64,000 nucleotides of DNA from Gemmatimonadota bacterium. GTDB lineage: Bacteria > Gemmatimonadota > Gemmatimonadetes > Gemmatimonadales > Gemmatimonadaceae. The position numbers and the translations under genes were made by a program. The DNA lies in contig JAQBQB010000021.1 of assembly GCA_028287235.1 (NCBI GenBank), forward strand, positions 1-64,000. Reading direction: 5' to 3'. The notes beneath the pieces are model-generated. The model did not search any database and was not told where the DNA came from. It saw nothing but the letters and a program-made list of their open reading frames with translations. This document shows positions 25,402 through 35,079 of the stretch, piece by piece; the stretch's first letter is position 1; the number at the start of each line of letters is the position of its first letter.

Positions 25402-26829
25402 TCAGGTAATTCCCGCCGACCGGTTGATGCAGGCGCCGGCGCCCTTCAGGAACAACGGGTTGTTCGACTCCTCCGACGGGATCGGAAGGTTCACGTCGGT
25501 GCCGAAATTCGTGCCGGCCTTCGACGTGTTGTCAGGCTCGTACGGTCCGACCGGGAAGACGGCGTCCGCACTTCGGCCATACTGCCAGATCAAGCGGCGC
25601 AGATCGCCAAGGCGGTGCGACGTGAGGAACAGGTCGATGGCGCGCTCCTGGAAGAGGAGATTCTGCTTTCCCGTCGCGGTCGCGGGAATGGCGCTCTGCG
25701 CAATGGGCGCGGGCGATGGGAGCGCCTGGCTCGTGCTGCTGCCGTCGGCCGTATAGGTCAGCGCGTTCGCGCGCGCATCGTTGACCATGCTGACGAACGT
25801 GCCCAGATCGCCGTTCCGCAGCGCGGCCTCGGCCTGGATGAGACGCGCCTCGGTGCCGACCGCGAGCGGCGTGGGCGATTTGCGGTCGGAGTACTTCGTG
25901 GTGAGGAACAACTCCGTCTCCCCGTCGAAGCCAGGGCCGGCGTCGATGATCGGCATGCGCGGATCGTTGAGCGAGACGAACGGCAGGCCGTTGGTGCCCT
26001 CGCGATCGCCGACCGCGAAGCGCGCTTCGAGATAATTGAAGCTGAAGATGGCGTTGTTCTGCCGGCCGGTGTTCTCGTCGTGCTGGATGCTGTAGTTGAA
26101 CGACGACGGCACCGCCGCAACCGCGGCCGCGGCCTCGGTGGGCTTGTTCAGGTCGAGCAGCGCGCGGCCCTTGCCGATGCGCGCCAGGTTCAGCGCGGTG
26201 CTGCCGTGCGTTGCCGTGGCGAGCGTGATCGCGGAGTCGAACTTCGCGACCGCGGTGTTCAGGATCTGCTGGCCGGTCTGCGGCGCGCCGAAGGTGAAGC
26301 TGCCGTCGTCGTTCACCGTGCTGGTGGGAACGCCGTTGCAATAGTCCTCGGCGAGCAGCACGTACGAGAACGCGGCCAGCGCCTGAATTTCGGCGCCCTG
26401 CGGGTTGGTGGGATCGAACTGGCGGAAGCGGCTCGCCACCAGGTCGGCCGTGGCTCGCGCACGCTGAATGTCCTGGAAGGTCTGCAGCGTGGTGGCGTTG
26501 ATCACCTTCGTGGCGCGGCGGTCCACCTCGATGCGCGTGTTGAACGTCTCCGCGTCGATCAGCTCGTCGGCGAGTAGTCCCGACATCTGGGCCATGCCTT
26601 CGTTGTTGTCCAGACCCGTGCCGTATCCGCCGGCGTAGGCGACCTGAAAGTCGCCGATGGCCGCGGCGTACGCGGCGGGCAGCGCCGCCGGACCGGTGAT
26701 GTCCTTCGGAAGCACGACGTCGGGAGTCGGCGCGACGAGGAGCTTGTCCTGATTACAGGCGGCCAGGCCCGCCGCGCCCGATAGCGCGACGATCAGAGCG
26801 GTCCGCCCACGATATTTGAAAAGAGGCAT
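25402..26829 (-). CDS. RagB/SusD family outer-membrane lipoprotein
   Basis: The 475-residue product has a lipoprotein signal (ALSGAAGLAACNQ, Cys ~25) and SusD helices. LLAEDYCNGVPTST (~160) matches the same region of the gene at 5819. The C-terminal block GTEARLIQAEAALRNGD and LLFQERAIDLFLTSHRLGDLRRL (~420) is strongly conserved with that gene. The two are clearly paralogues of one SusD subfamily. It follows its susC partner after 26 bases and ends in a strong terminator. The ligand is unknown. Confidence 0.92.
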   Translation of the reverse strand: MPLFKYRGRTALIVALSGAAGLAACNQDKLLVAPTPDVVLPKDITGPAALPAAYAAAIGDFQVAYAGGYGTGLDNNEGMAQMSGLLADELIDAETFNTRIEVDRRATKVINATTLQTFQDIQRARATADLVASRFRQFDPTNPQGAEIQALAAFSYVLLAEDYCNGVPTSTVNDDGSFTFGAPQTGQQILNTAVAKFDSAITLATATHGSTALNLARIGKGRALLDLNKPTEAAAAVAAVPSSFNYSIQHDENTGRQNNAIFSFNYLEARFAVGDREGTNGLPFVSLNDPRMPIIDAGPGFDGETELFLTTKYSDRKSPTPLAVGTEARLIQAEAALRNGDLGTFVSMVNDARANALTYTADGSSTSQALPSPAPIAQSAIPATATGKQNLLFQERAIDLFLTSHRLGDLRRLIWQYGRSADAVFPVGPYEPDNTSKAGTNFGTDVNLPIPSEESNNPLFLKGAGACINRSAGIT

Positions 26830-26855
26830 TGGATTCGTGTTAGAGATTCGTCGTC

Positions 26856-29800
26856 TTAGAAACCGAGGGCGAGGCGCACGGTGAAGTACCGCACCTGCGG
26901 CGCCGTGAGGAAATCGGCGGTGGTGAAGTTGGCCTGTGCGCCGGCGTTGAGCTCCGGATCCAAACCGCTGTACTTCGTCCACGTGTGCAGGTTGCGGCCG
27001 GCGACGGTCAGCGTCGCGGAGCTCGCGTGCGCCTGCGCGGCGAACCGCTGCGGCAGCGAGAGCGACAGCGTGACCTCGCGCAGCTTGGTGAACGACGCGT
27101 CCTCGATGTAGCCACCGTTGAAGCCGAACGTCGCCGCCTGCGCCGCGGCCTGCTGCGCGAGGTTCGCCGCCGACGGCGACTGCACCGCGGCGCCGTTGAG
27201 GAAAATCGAATTGCGGTAGACGCCCGTGAGATTGTAGAGCTTCTGCCCGCCGCGGTGATCGACCGTCGCCGTCATGCGAACGTAGCGGCCGAGCGAGAGC
27301 GAGGGGGTGAAGTTGAGCTCCACGGTGGGGAACGGCGTGCCCTGGAAGCTCGCCGAGTCGGCGAGCGTGTACTCGCATCCCGTGCTGCCCGGACCATTCG
27401 GGCAGGCGATCAAGCCGTCGTTGTTGGCATCGGTCACGGAGGTGATGCCGCGAATGTAGTATGCGCCAAGCGGCAGCCCGGTCTTGAAGATCTGCGTGTC
27501 GTCGAAGCCGCCGGTGAACTGCGGAATCGCGACGCCGTTCTCGTCGACGCCCAAGTCCTGGAGCCGATTCTTCGTCCACGAGCCGTTGACCGTGAGGTCG
27601 AGCTTCAGCTGGTCGCGGCTGAGGATTGCCGCGCGAACCACGGCTTCGTGGCCGGAGTTGCGCACGCGGCCAAGGTTCTGAAAGCGGTTGGTGCTGGACC
27701 CGAGCGACGGGGCGAGGTTCACGTTCACCAACGCGTCTCTCGTGATCTTGCTGTAGTACGTGTACTCGAAGTTCAACTTGTCGCCGAACATTCCGAGGTC
27801 GAAGCCCCCCTCTCCTTCGGTCGACTTCTCCGGCTTGAGGTTCGGGTTGCCGGCGCCGCCGACGGTGAACGCCGGCACGTCGGTGCCGTTGATGGCGACG
27901 GCGACCGGATTGTAGAACTGCTCGGCCGCGAGATAGCCCGGGTTCTGTCCGGACGATCCGGATGCGGCGCGCAAGCGGAGCGACGACACCTTCGGGATCT
28001 TCGGGAAGTGGCTGTTGTCGCTCACGACCCACGAGGCGCTCAACGACGGGTAGTAGACGCGCCGGAAGTTCACGCCAAACGCGCTGTTTCTGTCGGTGCG
28101 AACGGCCGCGGCGAGAAAGACCTGATCCGCCCAGCTCGCCTGCTCGCGCCCGAGGAAACCGAGCGTGCGCACGTCGCTGTTGGTCTCGCTCACCGAGAAG
28201 CGCGCGGTCGTTCCCGCGAGCGACGTGGTGCCGGCGAGGAGCTTCGCGCCGAACGCGTCGGTCCGGGTGAAGCCCACGTCGGTGTACTGCGTGCCGACCG
28301 TGGAGACGAACCGGAACGACGAATAGTCGTACGTCGCCGATGCATTGAGGCTCGACGTGTAGTTCGTGATGATCGCACGCTGCACGCTGCGATAGCCATC
28401 GAGGCTGTTCTGGTCCACGGTCAACACGGCCGGCGGCAGCGTCTCGTTGTCGTTCCGGTGATCGATGTCGGCGCCGACGGTGCCGTTCATCGCGAGCCAG
28501 CTGGTCGGCGTCCAATTGCTGGTCAAGCCGCTGATGAGCCGCTGGACCTGTTGGCGCGTATTGATGTTGAAGAACGCGGTCGGCGCGACACCGGGGTTGA
28601 AGTAGCCGTGGCTGAGCGTGTCGCCGCCGCCGGAGCACAGCCCCGGATGCTGCTTCGCGCCGGTGGGCGTACAGTCGGCGGCGCGTCCAAGCAGCGAGCC
28701 GGAGACGACGCCGAACGAGTTGTTGTCGTTCTGCGGGCGCCGCAGGTCGCTGTTGGTGTAGCCGACGTTGAGCTGCATGTCGAGCGCCTTCGTGAGCTGG
28801 CTCCGCAGGTTCGTGCGAAGGTTCAGGCGCTGCTGCTCGTTGACCGAGATGACCGCCTGCTCCTTCTGATACTCGCCGGACACGTAGTAGGTGGCGATGT
28901 CGGCCCCGCCCGCGACACTGAGCCCGGTGAGGCGCCGGTTGCCCACGCCCTCGATGCCCGAGGCCTTGAGCGGATCGTTCGACGCCACCGAGTCCACCGC
29001 GACGCACGCGTTGGCCAAGCCCGACGTCCGGCGGAAGAGGCTGCAGTTCGTGACGAGACCCTTCGTCGCGGTGTGGCCGTACGAGCGAAGGTTGGCCGGA
29101 TAGTCGTTGATGTCTCGCAGGCTGCCCGACTCGCCAAACGCGTCCCAACGCGTGCGGCCGGCGCGACCCTTCTTCGTCGTCACCTGAATGACGCCGTTCG
29201 CGGCGGCCGTTCCATAGAGCGCGGCGGCCGCGGGTCCCTTGATGATCTCGATGTCCTCGATCTCTTCGGGATTGATGTCGTTGAAGCGCGACGGCAGCTG
29301 GCCGCCGGTGCCCTGCGCCGACGACTGCGAGGAATTGTCGGCGCGAATACCGTCGATGATGAGCAGCGGGTCGTTCGACAGTGAGATCGAGTTGGAGCCG
29401 CGGATGCGAATCCGCGAGCCAGCCCCGGTCTCACCGGCCGCCTGCTGCACGACCACGCCCGCCACGCGAGAGCTCAGCGCGTCGGACAGGGTGCTGACCA
29501 CCGCCTTGTTGATCGCCGCGCTGTCGATCGTCGCGGTTGGCGCGCCGTTCTCTCGCTTGCGCTCCGTTTGGCCGGTGGCCGTGACGGTGACCGCATCGAG
29601 CGTCGTGACGGCGGTGCTCATGACGAAATCGGCGGTCGTCGTACCGCCCGAGGAGACCGTGACGCTGCGCGACTGCGGACCATAGCCGAGGCGCTGCGCG
29701 GCAACTTGCATTGGTCCGGTGGGAACGTTGACGATGCGATACGAGCCGGAATCGTCGGTCACCGCTCCGCGGTTGGTGCCCACCACACGCACCTGAGTGT

Positions 29801-29927
29801 TGGCGAGTGGGCGCAGGGTCTGCCGTTCCGTGACGCGACCGGTAATGGTGCCGGTGCTCTGGGCAAGCGCGGGCGACGCGAGTGCAAGGGCAATCGCACC
29901 GACCAGGAATTGACGAACTCTAACCAT
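26856..29927 (-). CDS. SusC/RagA family TonB-linked outer-membrane transporter
   Basis: The 1023-residue product has a signal peptide (FLVGAIALALASPALAQ), a carboxypeptidase regulatory domain (~22-100, TGTITGRVTERQTL ... AAQRLGYGPQSR) and a plug (~110-230) with SRIRIRGSNSISLSNDPLLIIDG and EIIKGPAAAALYGTAAANGVI. The barrel ends in FTVRLALGF. ATG 29927 is preceded by GGAGGAG and is preferred over upstream codons. It is closely related in layout to the gene at 7238. A hairpin at 30040-30069 lies in its leader. Confidence 0.93.
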   Translation of the reverse strand: MVRVRQFLVGAIALALASPALAQSTGTITGRVTERQTLRPLANTQVRVVGTNRGAVTDDSGSYRIVNVPTGPMQVAAQRLGYGPQSRSVTVSSGGTTTADFVMSTAVTTLDAVTVTATGQTERKRENGAPTATIDSAAINKAVVSTLSDALSSRVAGVVVQQAAGETGAGSRIRIRGSNSISLSNDPLLIIDGIRADNSSQSSAQGTGGQLPSRFNDINPEEIEDIEIIKGPAAAALYGTAAANGVIQVTTKKGRAGRTRWDAFGESGSLRDINDYPANLRSYGHTATKGLVTNCSLFRRTSGLANACVAVDSVASNDPLKASGIEGVGNRRLTGLSVAGGADIATYYVSGEYQKEQAVISVNEQQRLNLRTNLRSQLTKALDMQLNVGYTNSDLRRPQNDNNSFGVVSGSLLGRAADCTPTGAKQHPGLCSGGGDTLSHGYFNPGVAPTAFFNINTRQQVQRLISGLTSNWTPTSWLAMNGTVGADIDHRNDNETLPPAVLTVDQNSLDGYRSVQRAIITNYTSSLNASATYDYSSFRFVSTVGTQYTDVGFTRTDAFGAKLLAGTTSLAGTTARFSVSETNSDVRTLGFLGREQASWADQVFLAAAVRTDRNSAFGVNFRRVYYPSLSASWVVSDNSHFPKIPKVSSLRLRAASGSSGQNPGYLAAEQFYNPVAVAINGTDVPAFTVGGAGNPNLKPEKSTEGEGGFDLGMFGDKLNFEYTYYSKITRDALVNVNLAPSLGSSTNRFQNLGRVRNSGHEAVVRAAILSRDQLKLDLTVNGSWTKNRLQDLGVDENGVAIPQFTGGFDDTQIFKTGLPLGAYYIRGITSVTDANNDGLIACPNGPGSTGCEYTLADSASFQGTPFPTVELNFTPSLSLGRYVRMTATVDHRGGQKLYNLTGVYRNSIFLNGAAVQSPSAANLAQQAAAQAATFGFNGGYIEDASFTKLREVTLSLSLPQRFAAQAHASSATLTVAGRNLHTWTKYSGLDPELNAGAQANFTTADFLTAPQVRYFTVRLALGF

Positions 29928-30039
29928 TGCGTGCTCCTCCGATGGCGGAGACGTGAAAAAGAAGGTGACGTGCTCGGGCTCACGGCGCCCGGATGACAAC
30001 TTGCTCATGTCACGCGGCAGTCACGTTCTCGACAAATAT

Positions 30040-30069
30040 TCGGCGGGGTTCCGTAAAGAGCCCCGCCGA
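30040..30069. other. GC-rich hairpin in susC leader
   Basis: TCGGCGGGG ... CCCCGCCGA forms a perfect 9-bp stem around a 12-base loop. It is 113 bases upstream of the leftward susC start. No T-run follows. It may be an attenuator-like leader element or an old terminator of the permease remnant. Confidence 0.4.
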
Positions 30070-30240
30070 GTCCTCGGCGCGTACGCGTGGGACGAGCCGA
30101 TGGTTCGCCGGGACGAAACGGCGAAAAAGACGCATGGACGGTCGCCTCGTAGCTGCCGGACCAGCGCGATTTTAGCCGTCGAGCCCGCCAGGGCACGGGC
30201 TTCAGTAGGTATGCGAACTATCGCATCAACCCGACAACGT

Positions 30241-30268
30241 GGTTCGTGGTTCGTGGTTCGTGGTTCGT
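30241..30268. repeat. Tandem 7-base repeat, four copies
   Basis: GGTTCGT is repeated four times exactly, with a partial unit on each side (CGT before, GG after). It lies in noncoding sequence between two susCD operons. Confidence 0.85.
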
Positions 30269-30331
30269 GGGCAGAGCTCGGACTGGTACGCCGATTGGAG
30301 TTGCAGCGCGCCGAACGAGATTGATGAAGCT

Positions 30332-30427
30332 CTAATCGGCTCGCAGCGCCGCGGTTGGATCGATGCGCGAGCAGCGCAGCTGTAACTCGGCAACCGGCGG
30401 CTTGGTCACATCCGCTGCACTCAATTT
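30332..30427 (-). pseudogene. C-terminal remnant of a MacB/FtsX-type ABC permease (ADOP-like)
   Basis: Read on the minus strand, the last codons before a TAG stop give ELQLRCSRIDPTAALRAD. The stretch SRIDPTAALRAD-stop matches the very conserved C-terminus of MacB/FtsX-type permeases, especially the duplicated orphan permeases common in Acidobacteria and Gemmatimonadota. Upstream of about 30427 no permease-like sequence continues. This is best read as the tail of a gene otherwise deleted, probably when the susCD operon was inserted or moved. Confidence 0.6.
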
Positions 30428-30587
30428 TCTTAGTGTACAGCGTCATTACAAGTCTTTGCATCCGTCCTGATTTTCCCGCTGTACGGCACGCATGCGTATA
30501 GGTCCATTCTATCACCGATTTGGGCCTTTCCGTCATACCATCCCTCTGGTCTGACGCTCGTCATTCCCTTCGTGAAGTGGAGGCGAT

Positions 30588-33566
30588 GTGAAAAGATTCG
30601 CGGTGTCCCTTTTGGCGATGCTCCTCATCGTTACGCTCGGTGCCAGCGCCTCGGCGCAGCGGCGGGTCACGGGGCGCGTCACCGACAGCACGGGCACGCC
30701 GATTCCCGGCGCGACCGTGAACGTGCAAGGCACGGCGCTGGGCGCGGGAACGAACGCGGACGGCCAGTACACCATCAACAACGTTCCGTTGGGCACGCAG
30801 ACGCTCATCGCGCGGCGCATCGGTTTCCGTCGCACGACGACCACGCTTCCGGTGAACGCGACGACCGCCGATTTCCGCATGGCGCGCGATCCGCTCCAGC
30901 TCGAGGAAGTGGTCGTCACCGGCCAGGCAACCACGGTATCGACGCAGAACTCGGCCAACTCGGTCGGAATCGTCAGCGGCGCCGAGCTGAATCGCGTGCC
31001 TCAAGCCAACATCGAGAACGCGCTCCAGGGCAAAGTGGCCGGCGCGGTGATCACACAGAACGGCGGCGCACCGGGCGGCGGCGTGCAGGTGCAAATTCGC
31101 GGCAGCAACACGGTCAACGGCGCGTTTCTGCCGTTGTACGTCGTGGATGGCGTGATCATCAACAACGACGCCATCTCGATCGGCTTGAACTCGATCACCG
31201 GCGCGGGCGCCGGCATCACGTCGAGCCAGGACCAGCAGGTAAACCGGGTGGCGGACCTGAACCCGGATGACATCGAGGACATCCAGATTCTCAAGGGTCC
31301 CTCGGCGGGCGCGATCTACGGCTCGCGCGGCGCCAACGGTGTCATCGTGATCACGACCAAGCATGGGCAAGCCGGCCACCCCTCGTTCAACATCACGCAA
31401 CGCCTGGGCACGCAGATGTTGGCGCATACCTACGACATCCGTTGCTTCAGCTTCGATCAGGCGGTGGCCGAAGCGAAGGCGGATTTCGGGTTGACCCTCA
31501 CGCCCGACCAGTACGCGGGATGCGTCGATCCGCAGCAGACGCTTTACGGCAATCACTTCCTGTCGTACGAGACGAACCTCGCGCTGCGCGGCGGCACGGA
31601 CAACGCCAACACGACGTATTTTCTGTCGGGCACGGTGCACCACGACGGCGGCCTGGCGCTGAACAGCGGCTACGGCAAGCAGTCGCTGCGGCTGAACCTC
31701 AATCAGCTCGTCGGCTCGAAGATCAACCTGCGCGCCTCGAGCGAGATTCTGCACACGTTGACCGAGCGCGGTATCTCCGGCAACGACAACAACAACATTG
31801 CGCCGTACACCATCATTGGTGCGACGCCGTCGTACTTCGATTTCAGCCGCATCGATCCGGTCACGGGCCAGCTCGTGAAGAATCCGTTCATCTCCGGCGG
31901 CGCGAACCCGCTCCAGAACGCGCAGGAGATCCGGACCCCCGAAGAGGTTTTCCGCCTGGTCGGCAACGTCTCGGGCGACTGGACGATCTTCACCAGCCAG
32001 CGCCAGAACCTGATGCTCACCGCGCTCGGCGGCGTCGACGCGTACAACGACCACGCCCGGGTCTATTCGCCGCCCGACACGTACGTGGAGCAGAGCGGCA
32101 ACATCAGCCCGTATCCGGGCACCGTGGTGGAAGGCAACGCCGACGTGGTGAACGCGAACCTGAACGCCTCGCTCATTCACAAGTTGACGATGCGGTCCGG
32201 AATCGCGACGACGTCCGTCGGCGTGAGCCAGGAACACTCGTCGAACGTACAGTCCAACGAGCAGGGACGCGGCCTGTTTCCGGGCATCACCAACTTTGCG
32301 ACGGCGGTTCAGACCGCGGTGTCGGAAAACCAGGCGATCACCAAGACCTTCTCGGTCTACGCCCAGGAGGAGTTTCTCACGCTCAAGGAGCGTCTGCTGG
32401 TCACGGCCGCCGTCAACGCGGAGCGCTCGAGCACGAACGGCGACACGGCGAAGTTTTACGCCTTCCCCAAGTACTCCGCGTCGTACAACGTGCCGTTCAC
32501 GCCGCGCGGCGTGGACTTCTTCAAGCTGCGCATCGCGACAGGCCGAGCGGGCAACCGCGTGCCGGTGAACTTCAAGTACACGTTCCTCACGCAGGTGCCG
32601 GAAAACGGAATCGTGGGGCTGCGTCCCTCGGCCACCGTGGGTCTGGCAAACGTCCAGCCGGAAGTGACGGGTGAGACGGAAGGGGGCTTCGACGCGCAGT
32701 TCCTCAAGGGCAAGGCTCAAGTCGACTTCACGCTCTATAAGAAGAAAACGACCGGTCTCGTGCTGCAGTCGTCGCCGCCGCCCTCGAGTGGCTTCACGAC
32801 GCAGATCATCAATGGCGGCTCACTCACCAATACCGGCGTCGAGGTGGGCCTCAACCTGCTGCCGATCGATTCGAAGATGTTGACGTGGCAGTCGCGGACC
32901 ACGTTCTCGCACAACCGCGGCCTGGTCACCTCCTTGCCGGTGCCGGCGTTCTACACGGGCAGCGTCTTTTCGGAGCGCTACGGCCGGACGAAGGTGCAGG
33001 TGGGGTACGCGCCGGACGAAGTCGTGGCGTACAACGGCTTCAACGCCGACAAGTCGCGGCACGAGGAGTTCTTCGGATCGGAGAGCCCGGACTTCGAGAT
33101 GGGGTTCGGCAACGACTTCACTCACGGACCGTTCCGCCTGTCCGGGTTGGTCGAGTGGCGTCACGGCGGCTATCTCGCCGACTTGAGCCAGTCGTATCTC
33201 GAAGACGGCTCGGGCCAAAGCGCCATCGCGGGCGGCAACTTCGCCAACACCACGATGGACAGCATCGACCAGGCGAACTTCGCCAAGGGGCTGCCGGTCT
33301 ATCTCGAGCACGCGAGCTTCGCCAAGCTGCGCGAGGTGACGCTCAGCTACTCGCTCAATTCGCGCCTGACGAACACGCTGTTCCGCGGCGCGGCGCACGA
33401 TGCGCGGCTCGAGATCAGCGGCCGCAATCTCTACACGTGGACGCACTATCGCGGGCTCGATCCCGAGGTGTCGAACTTCGGCAACTCGGCGCTCAGCCGA
33501 ATGCAAGACTTGGCGCCGTACCCGCCGAACCGACAGTTCTTCTTCTCGATCAACGCCAACTTCTAA
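30588..33566 (+). CDS. SusC/RagA family TonB-linked outer-membrane transporter
   Basis: The 992-residue product has a signal peptide (VSLLAMLLIVTLGASASAQ), a carboxypeptidase regulatory domain (~25-100, RRVTGRVTDSTGTPI ... LIARRIGFRRTT), and a plug (~108-255) with VQIRGSNTVNGAFLPLYVVDG and IQILKGPSAGAIYGSRGANGVI. The barrel ends in NRQFFFSINANF, a typical outer-membrane C-terminus ending in Phe. Start GTG 30588 is supported by GTGGAGG a few bases upstream. It is the first gene of the only rightward susCD pair in the window. Confidence 0.93.
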   Translation: MKRFAVSLLAMLLIVTLGASASAQRRVTGRVTDSTGTPIPGATVNVQGTALGAGTNADGQYTINNVPLGTQTLIARRIGFRRTTTTLPVNATTADFRMARDPLQLEEVVVTGQATTVSTQNSANSVGIVSGAELNRVPQANIENALQGKVAGAVITQNGGAPGGGVQVQIRGSNTVNGAFLPLYVVDGVIINNDAISIGLNSITGAGAGITSSQDQQVNRVADLNPDDIEDIQILKGPSAGAIYGSRGANGVIVITTKHGQAGHPSFNITQRLGTQMLAHTYDIRCFSFDQAVAEAKADFGLTLTPDQYAGCVDPQQTLYGNHFLSYETNLALRGGTDNANTTYFLSGTVHHDGGLALNSGYGKQSLRLNLNQLVGSKINLRASSEILHTLTERGISGNDNNNIAPYTIIGATPSYFDFSRIDPVTGQLVKNPFISGGANPLQNAQEIRTPEEVFRLVGNVSGDWTIFTSQRQNLMLTALGGVDAYNDHARVYSPPDTYVEQSGNISPYPGTVVEGNADVVNANLNASLIHKLTMRSGIATTSVGVSQEHSSNVQSNEQGRGLFPGITNFATAVQTAVSENQAITKTFSVYAQEEFLTLKERLLVTAAVNAERSSTNGDTAKFYAFPKYSASYNVPFTPRGVDFFKLRIATGRAGNRVPVNFKYTFLTQVPENGIVGLRPSATVGLANVQPEVTGETEGGFDAQFLKGKAQVDFTLYKKKTTGLVLQSSPPPSSGFTTQIINGGSLTNTGVEVGLNLLPIDSKMLTWQSRTTFSHNRGLVTSLPVPAFYTGSVFSERYGRTKVQVGYAPDEVVAYNGFNADKSRHEEFFGSESPDFEMGFGNDFTHGPFRLSGLVEWRHGGYLADLSQSYLEDGSGQSAIAGGNFANTTMDSIDQANFAKGLPVYLEHASFAKLREVTLSYSLNSRLTNTLFRGAAHDARLEISGRNLYTWTHYRGLDPEVSNFGNSALSRMQDLAPYPPNRQFFFSINANF

Positions 33567-33582
33567 GCGACCCATAGCCTAT

Positions 33583-34998
33583 ATGACAAAATTCAAAGCG
33601 GCGCTCGCGGGGATGCTCGTCCTTGCCGGCGCCTGCAGGGAAGGGCTGTCGGCGCCGAGCCAGGACGCGATCGTAGCGGGCAGCGCACAGCCGTTGCAGA
33701 ACCTCGTCACCGGCATCGCGGCGACGGATCGCGGACAAGCGTCGGCGTTCGCGTACCTGCTGTATCCGGAGACCATGGCGCGGAACACCGCCCGGATCGA
33801 TCCGAACGAGCCGCGCTTCATCAACGAGTTGATCGCGGTGCCGATCGACAACTCGGATTTCATCGGCGCGTCGGGGTGGACGGCCGGATTCCAGACCGTT
33901 CGTGCGGCGGACCAACTTCTCGCCGGGACCACGATCGCTGCCCTCGCGGCCGGCGATCAGAGCGCAACGCGGGGCTACGTCCAAACGATCAAGGCGCTGG
34001 ACTACATTCGCGTGGTGCAGCTTCGTGATTCGCTCGGCGCCCCGATCCAGGGCAACGATGCGTCGGTGATCGATCCATTCCGGACGAAGGCGGCGGTGCT
34101 GGCGTACGTCGCCGCGGTGCTCGATTCGGCGTATCAGAACCTGACCGCCTCGGGGGTCAGCGCCTCGTTCCCGTTCACGCTGCCGAGCGGCTACAAGGCG
34201 AGCGGCGATTACACCAAGACGGCGACATTCGCGCTGTTCAACCGCGGTCTCGCGGGCGAAGTGGCCGTGATGCGCGCCTTCGATCACCAGTCGCCGTGCA
34301 CGACGTGTTTTGCCGGCGCGATCACGGCGTTCAACATTGCTCTGGCCGGCTCCGGTGCGACGCCCTCGGCTGCGCAGCTCGCCGCCGGTCCGTATTACGA
34401 GTACAACCCGAGCGCGCCGGAGTCGTTCCCCAACCCGCTCGTGGACAATCACATTTTCCTCACCACCAACTTCGTCAACTCGATTCAGGCGGGCGATCTG
34501 CGCGCCTCCAAGATCGTCAAGGCGGCCGCGGCGTCTTCACAGGTGAGCGGACTGCAACTGACGATGCGCGATCCGATCACGGATCCGGCGATCACGGCGA
34601 ACCTGACGCGGACGATTCCGGCGCGCCGCAACGCGGATTTCTATTTGATTCGCGCCCAGGCCGAAGCGGAATCGGGAAATCTGGCCGGGGCGACGGCGGA
34701 TGTGAACGCCGTTCGCGTTGCCGAAGGCGGGCTGGCCCCGGTCGCGACGTTCGCGAGCGTGGCGGCCGCGCGAGCCGGCATACTCTACGAGATGCGCTAC
34801 TCGCTCGTGTACGAGGGTCCGTTCTATCTTCAGGCGCTGCGCGAGTACGGCGCGCTGACCAAGGCGTACGTGACGCAGGCGGGCATGCCGGCTCTGTCAT
34901 CGGATCCAGCGCATGCGAACGATCCACTCCAGACGGTGATTCCGATTCCGTCCGGCGAAGTCGCAGCACGCAGTGGAAACGTGACGCCGCAGCCGTAA
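33583..34998 (+). CDS. RagB/SusD family outer-membrane lipoprotein
   Basis: The 471-residue product has a lipoprotein signal (AGMLVLAGACRE, Cys ~18) and a SusD-like helical body. Its C-terminal region has ADFYLIRAQAEAESGNLAGA (~350), EMRYSLVYEGPFYLQALREYG (~405) and a closing IPIPSGEVAARSGN that matches the usual SusD C-terminal 'IP..E...N' pattern. It is 16 bases downstream of its susC. It is more divergent from the other three susD genes than two of those are from each other. Ends in a perfect terminator. Confidence 0.88.
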   Translation: MTKFKAALAGMLVLAGACREGLSAPSQDAIVAGSAQPLQNLVTGIAATDRGQASAFAYLLYPETMARNTARIDPNEPRFINELIAVPIDNSDFIGASGWTAGFQTVRAADQLLAGTTIAALAAGDQSATRGYVQTIKALDYIRVVQLRDSLGAPIQGNDASVIDPFRTKAAVLAYVAAVLDSAYQNLTASGVSASFPFTLPSGYKASGDYTKTATFALFNRGLAGEVAVMRAFDHQSPCTTCFAGAITAFNIALAGSGATPSAAQLAAGPYYEYNPSAPESFPNPLVDNHIFLTTNFVNSIQAGDLRASKIVKAAAASSQVSGLQLTMRDPITDPAITANLTRTIPARRNADFYLIRAQAEAESGNLAGATADVNAVRVAEGGLAPVATFASVAAARAGILYEMRYSLVYEGPFYLQALREYGALTKAYVTQAGMPALSSDPAHANDPLQTVIPIPSGEVAARSGNVTPQP

Positions 34999-35012
34999 GC
35001 GTCGACGCCGGC

Positions 35013-35050
35013 AAACCAACAGCCCGGACGAACGTCCGGGCTGTTGGTTT
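35013..35050. terminator. Perfect 18-bp terminator hairpin
   Basis: AAACCAACAGCCCGGACG-AA-CGTCCGGGCTGTTGGTTT is an exact inverted repeat just past the susD stop at 34998. The AAA/TTT ends give a U-run on the transcript, so this is a strong terminator for the rightward susCD operon. Confidence 0.9.
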
Positions 35051-35079
35051 GTCGGATGTACGGTTGAGCGAGGAGGGGT

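Larger units (their letters stand above)
29928..30587. other. Gene-free 660-base stretch between divergent susCD operons
   Basis: No intact gene is seen. The stretch holds a GC-rich hairpin (30040-30069), a GGTTCGT tandem repeat (30241-30268) and the C-terminal codons of a lost permease gene (30332-30427), each listed separately. It must also contain the promoters of both susC genes; none is obvious by eye. Confidence 0.6.

Noticed and set aside
25402-29148. A 1248-codon leftward frame joining susD to sequence inside susC
   Set aside because: Beyond the susD lipoprotein signal the sequence is an out-of-frame reading of susC, not a fusion.
26985-29384. A 799-codon rightward frame opposite the third susC
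   Set aside because: Antisense shadow of susC; no domain or signal peptide.
30241-30268. GGTTCGT array as a possible CRISPR or integration repeat
   Set aside because: The units are 7 bases with no spacers and no cas or integrase gene nearby; a simple tandem repeat is enough.
30021-30536. A 171-codon leftward frame in the intergenic gap
   Set aside because: Composition is noncoding, it reads through the GGTTCGT repeat, and the permease tail lies in a different frame.
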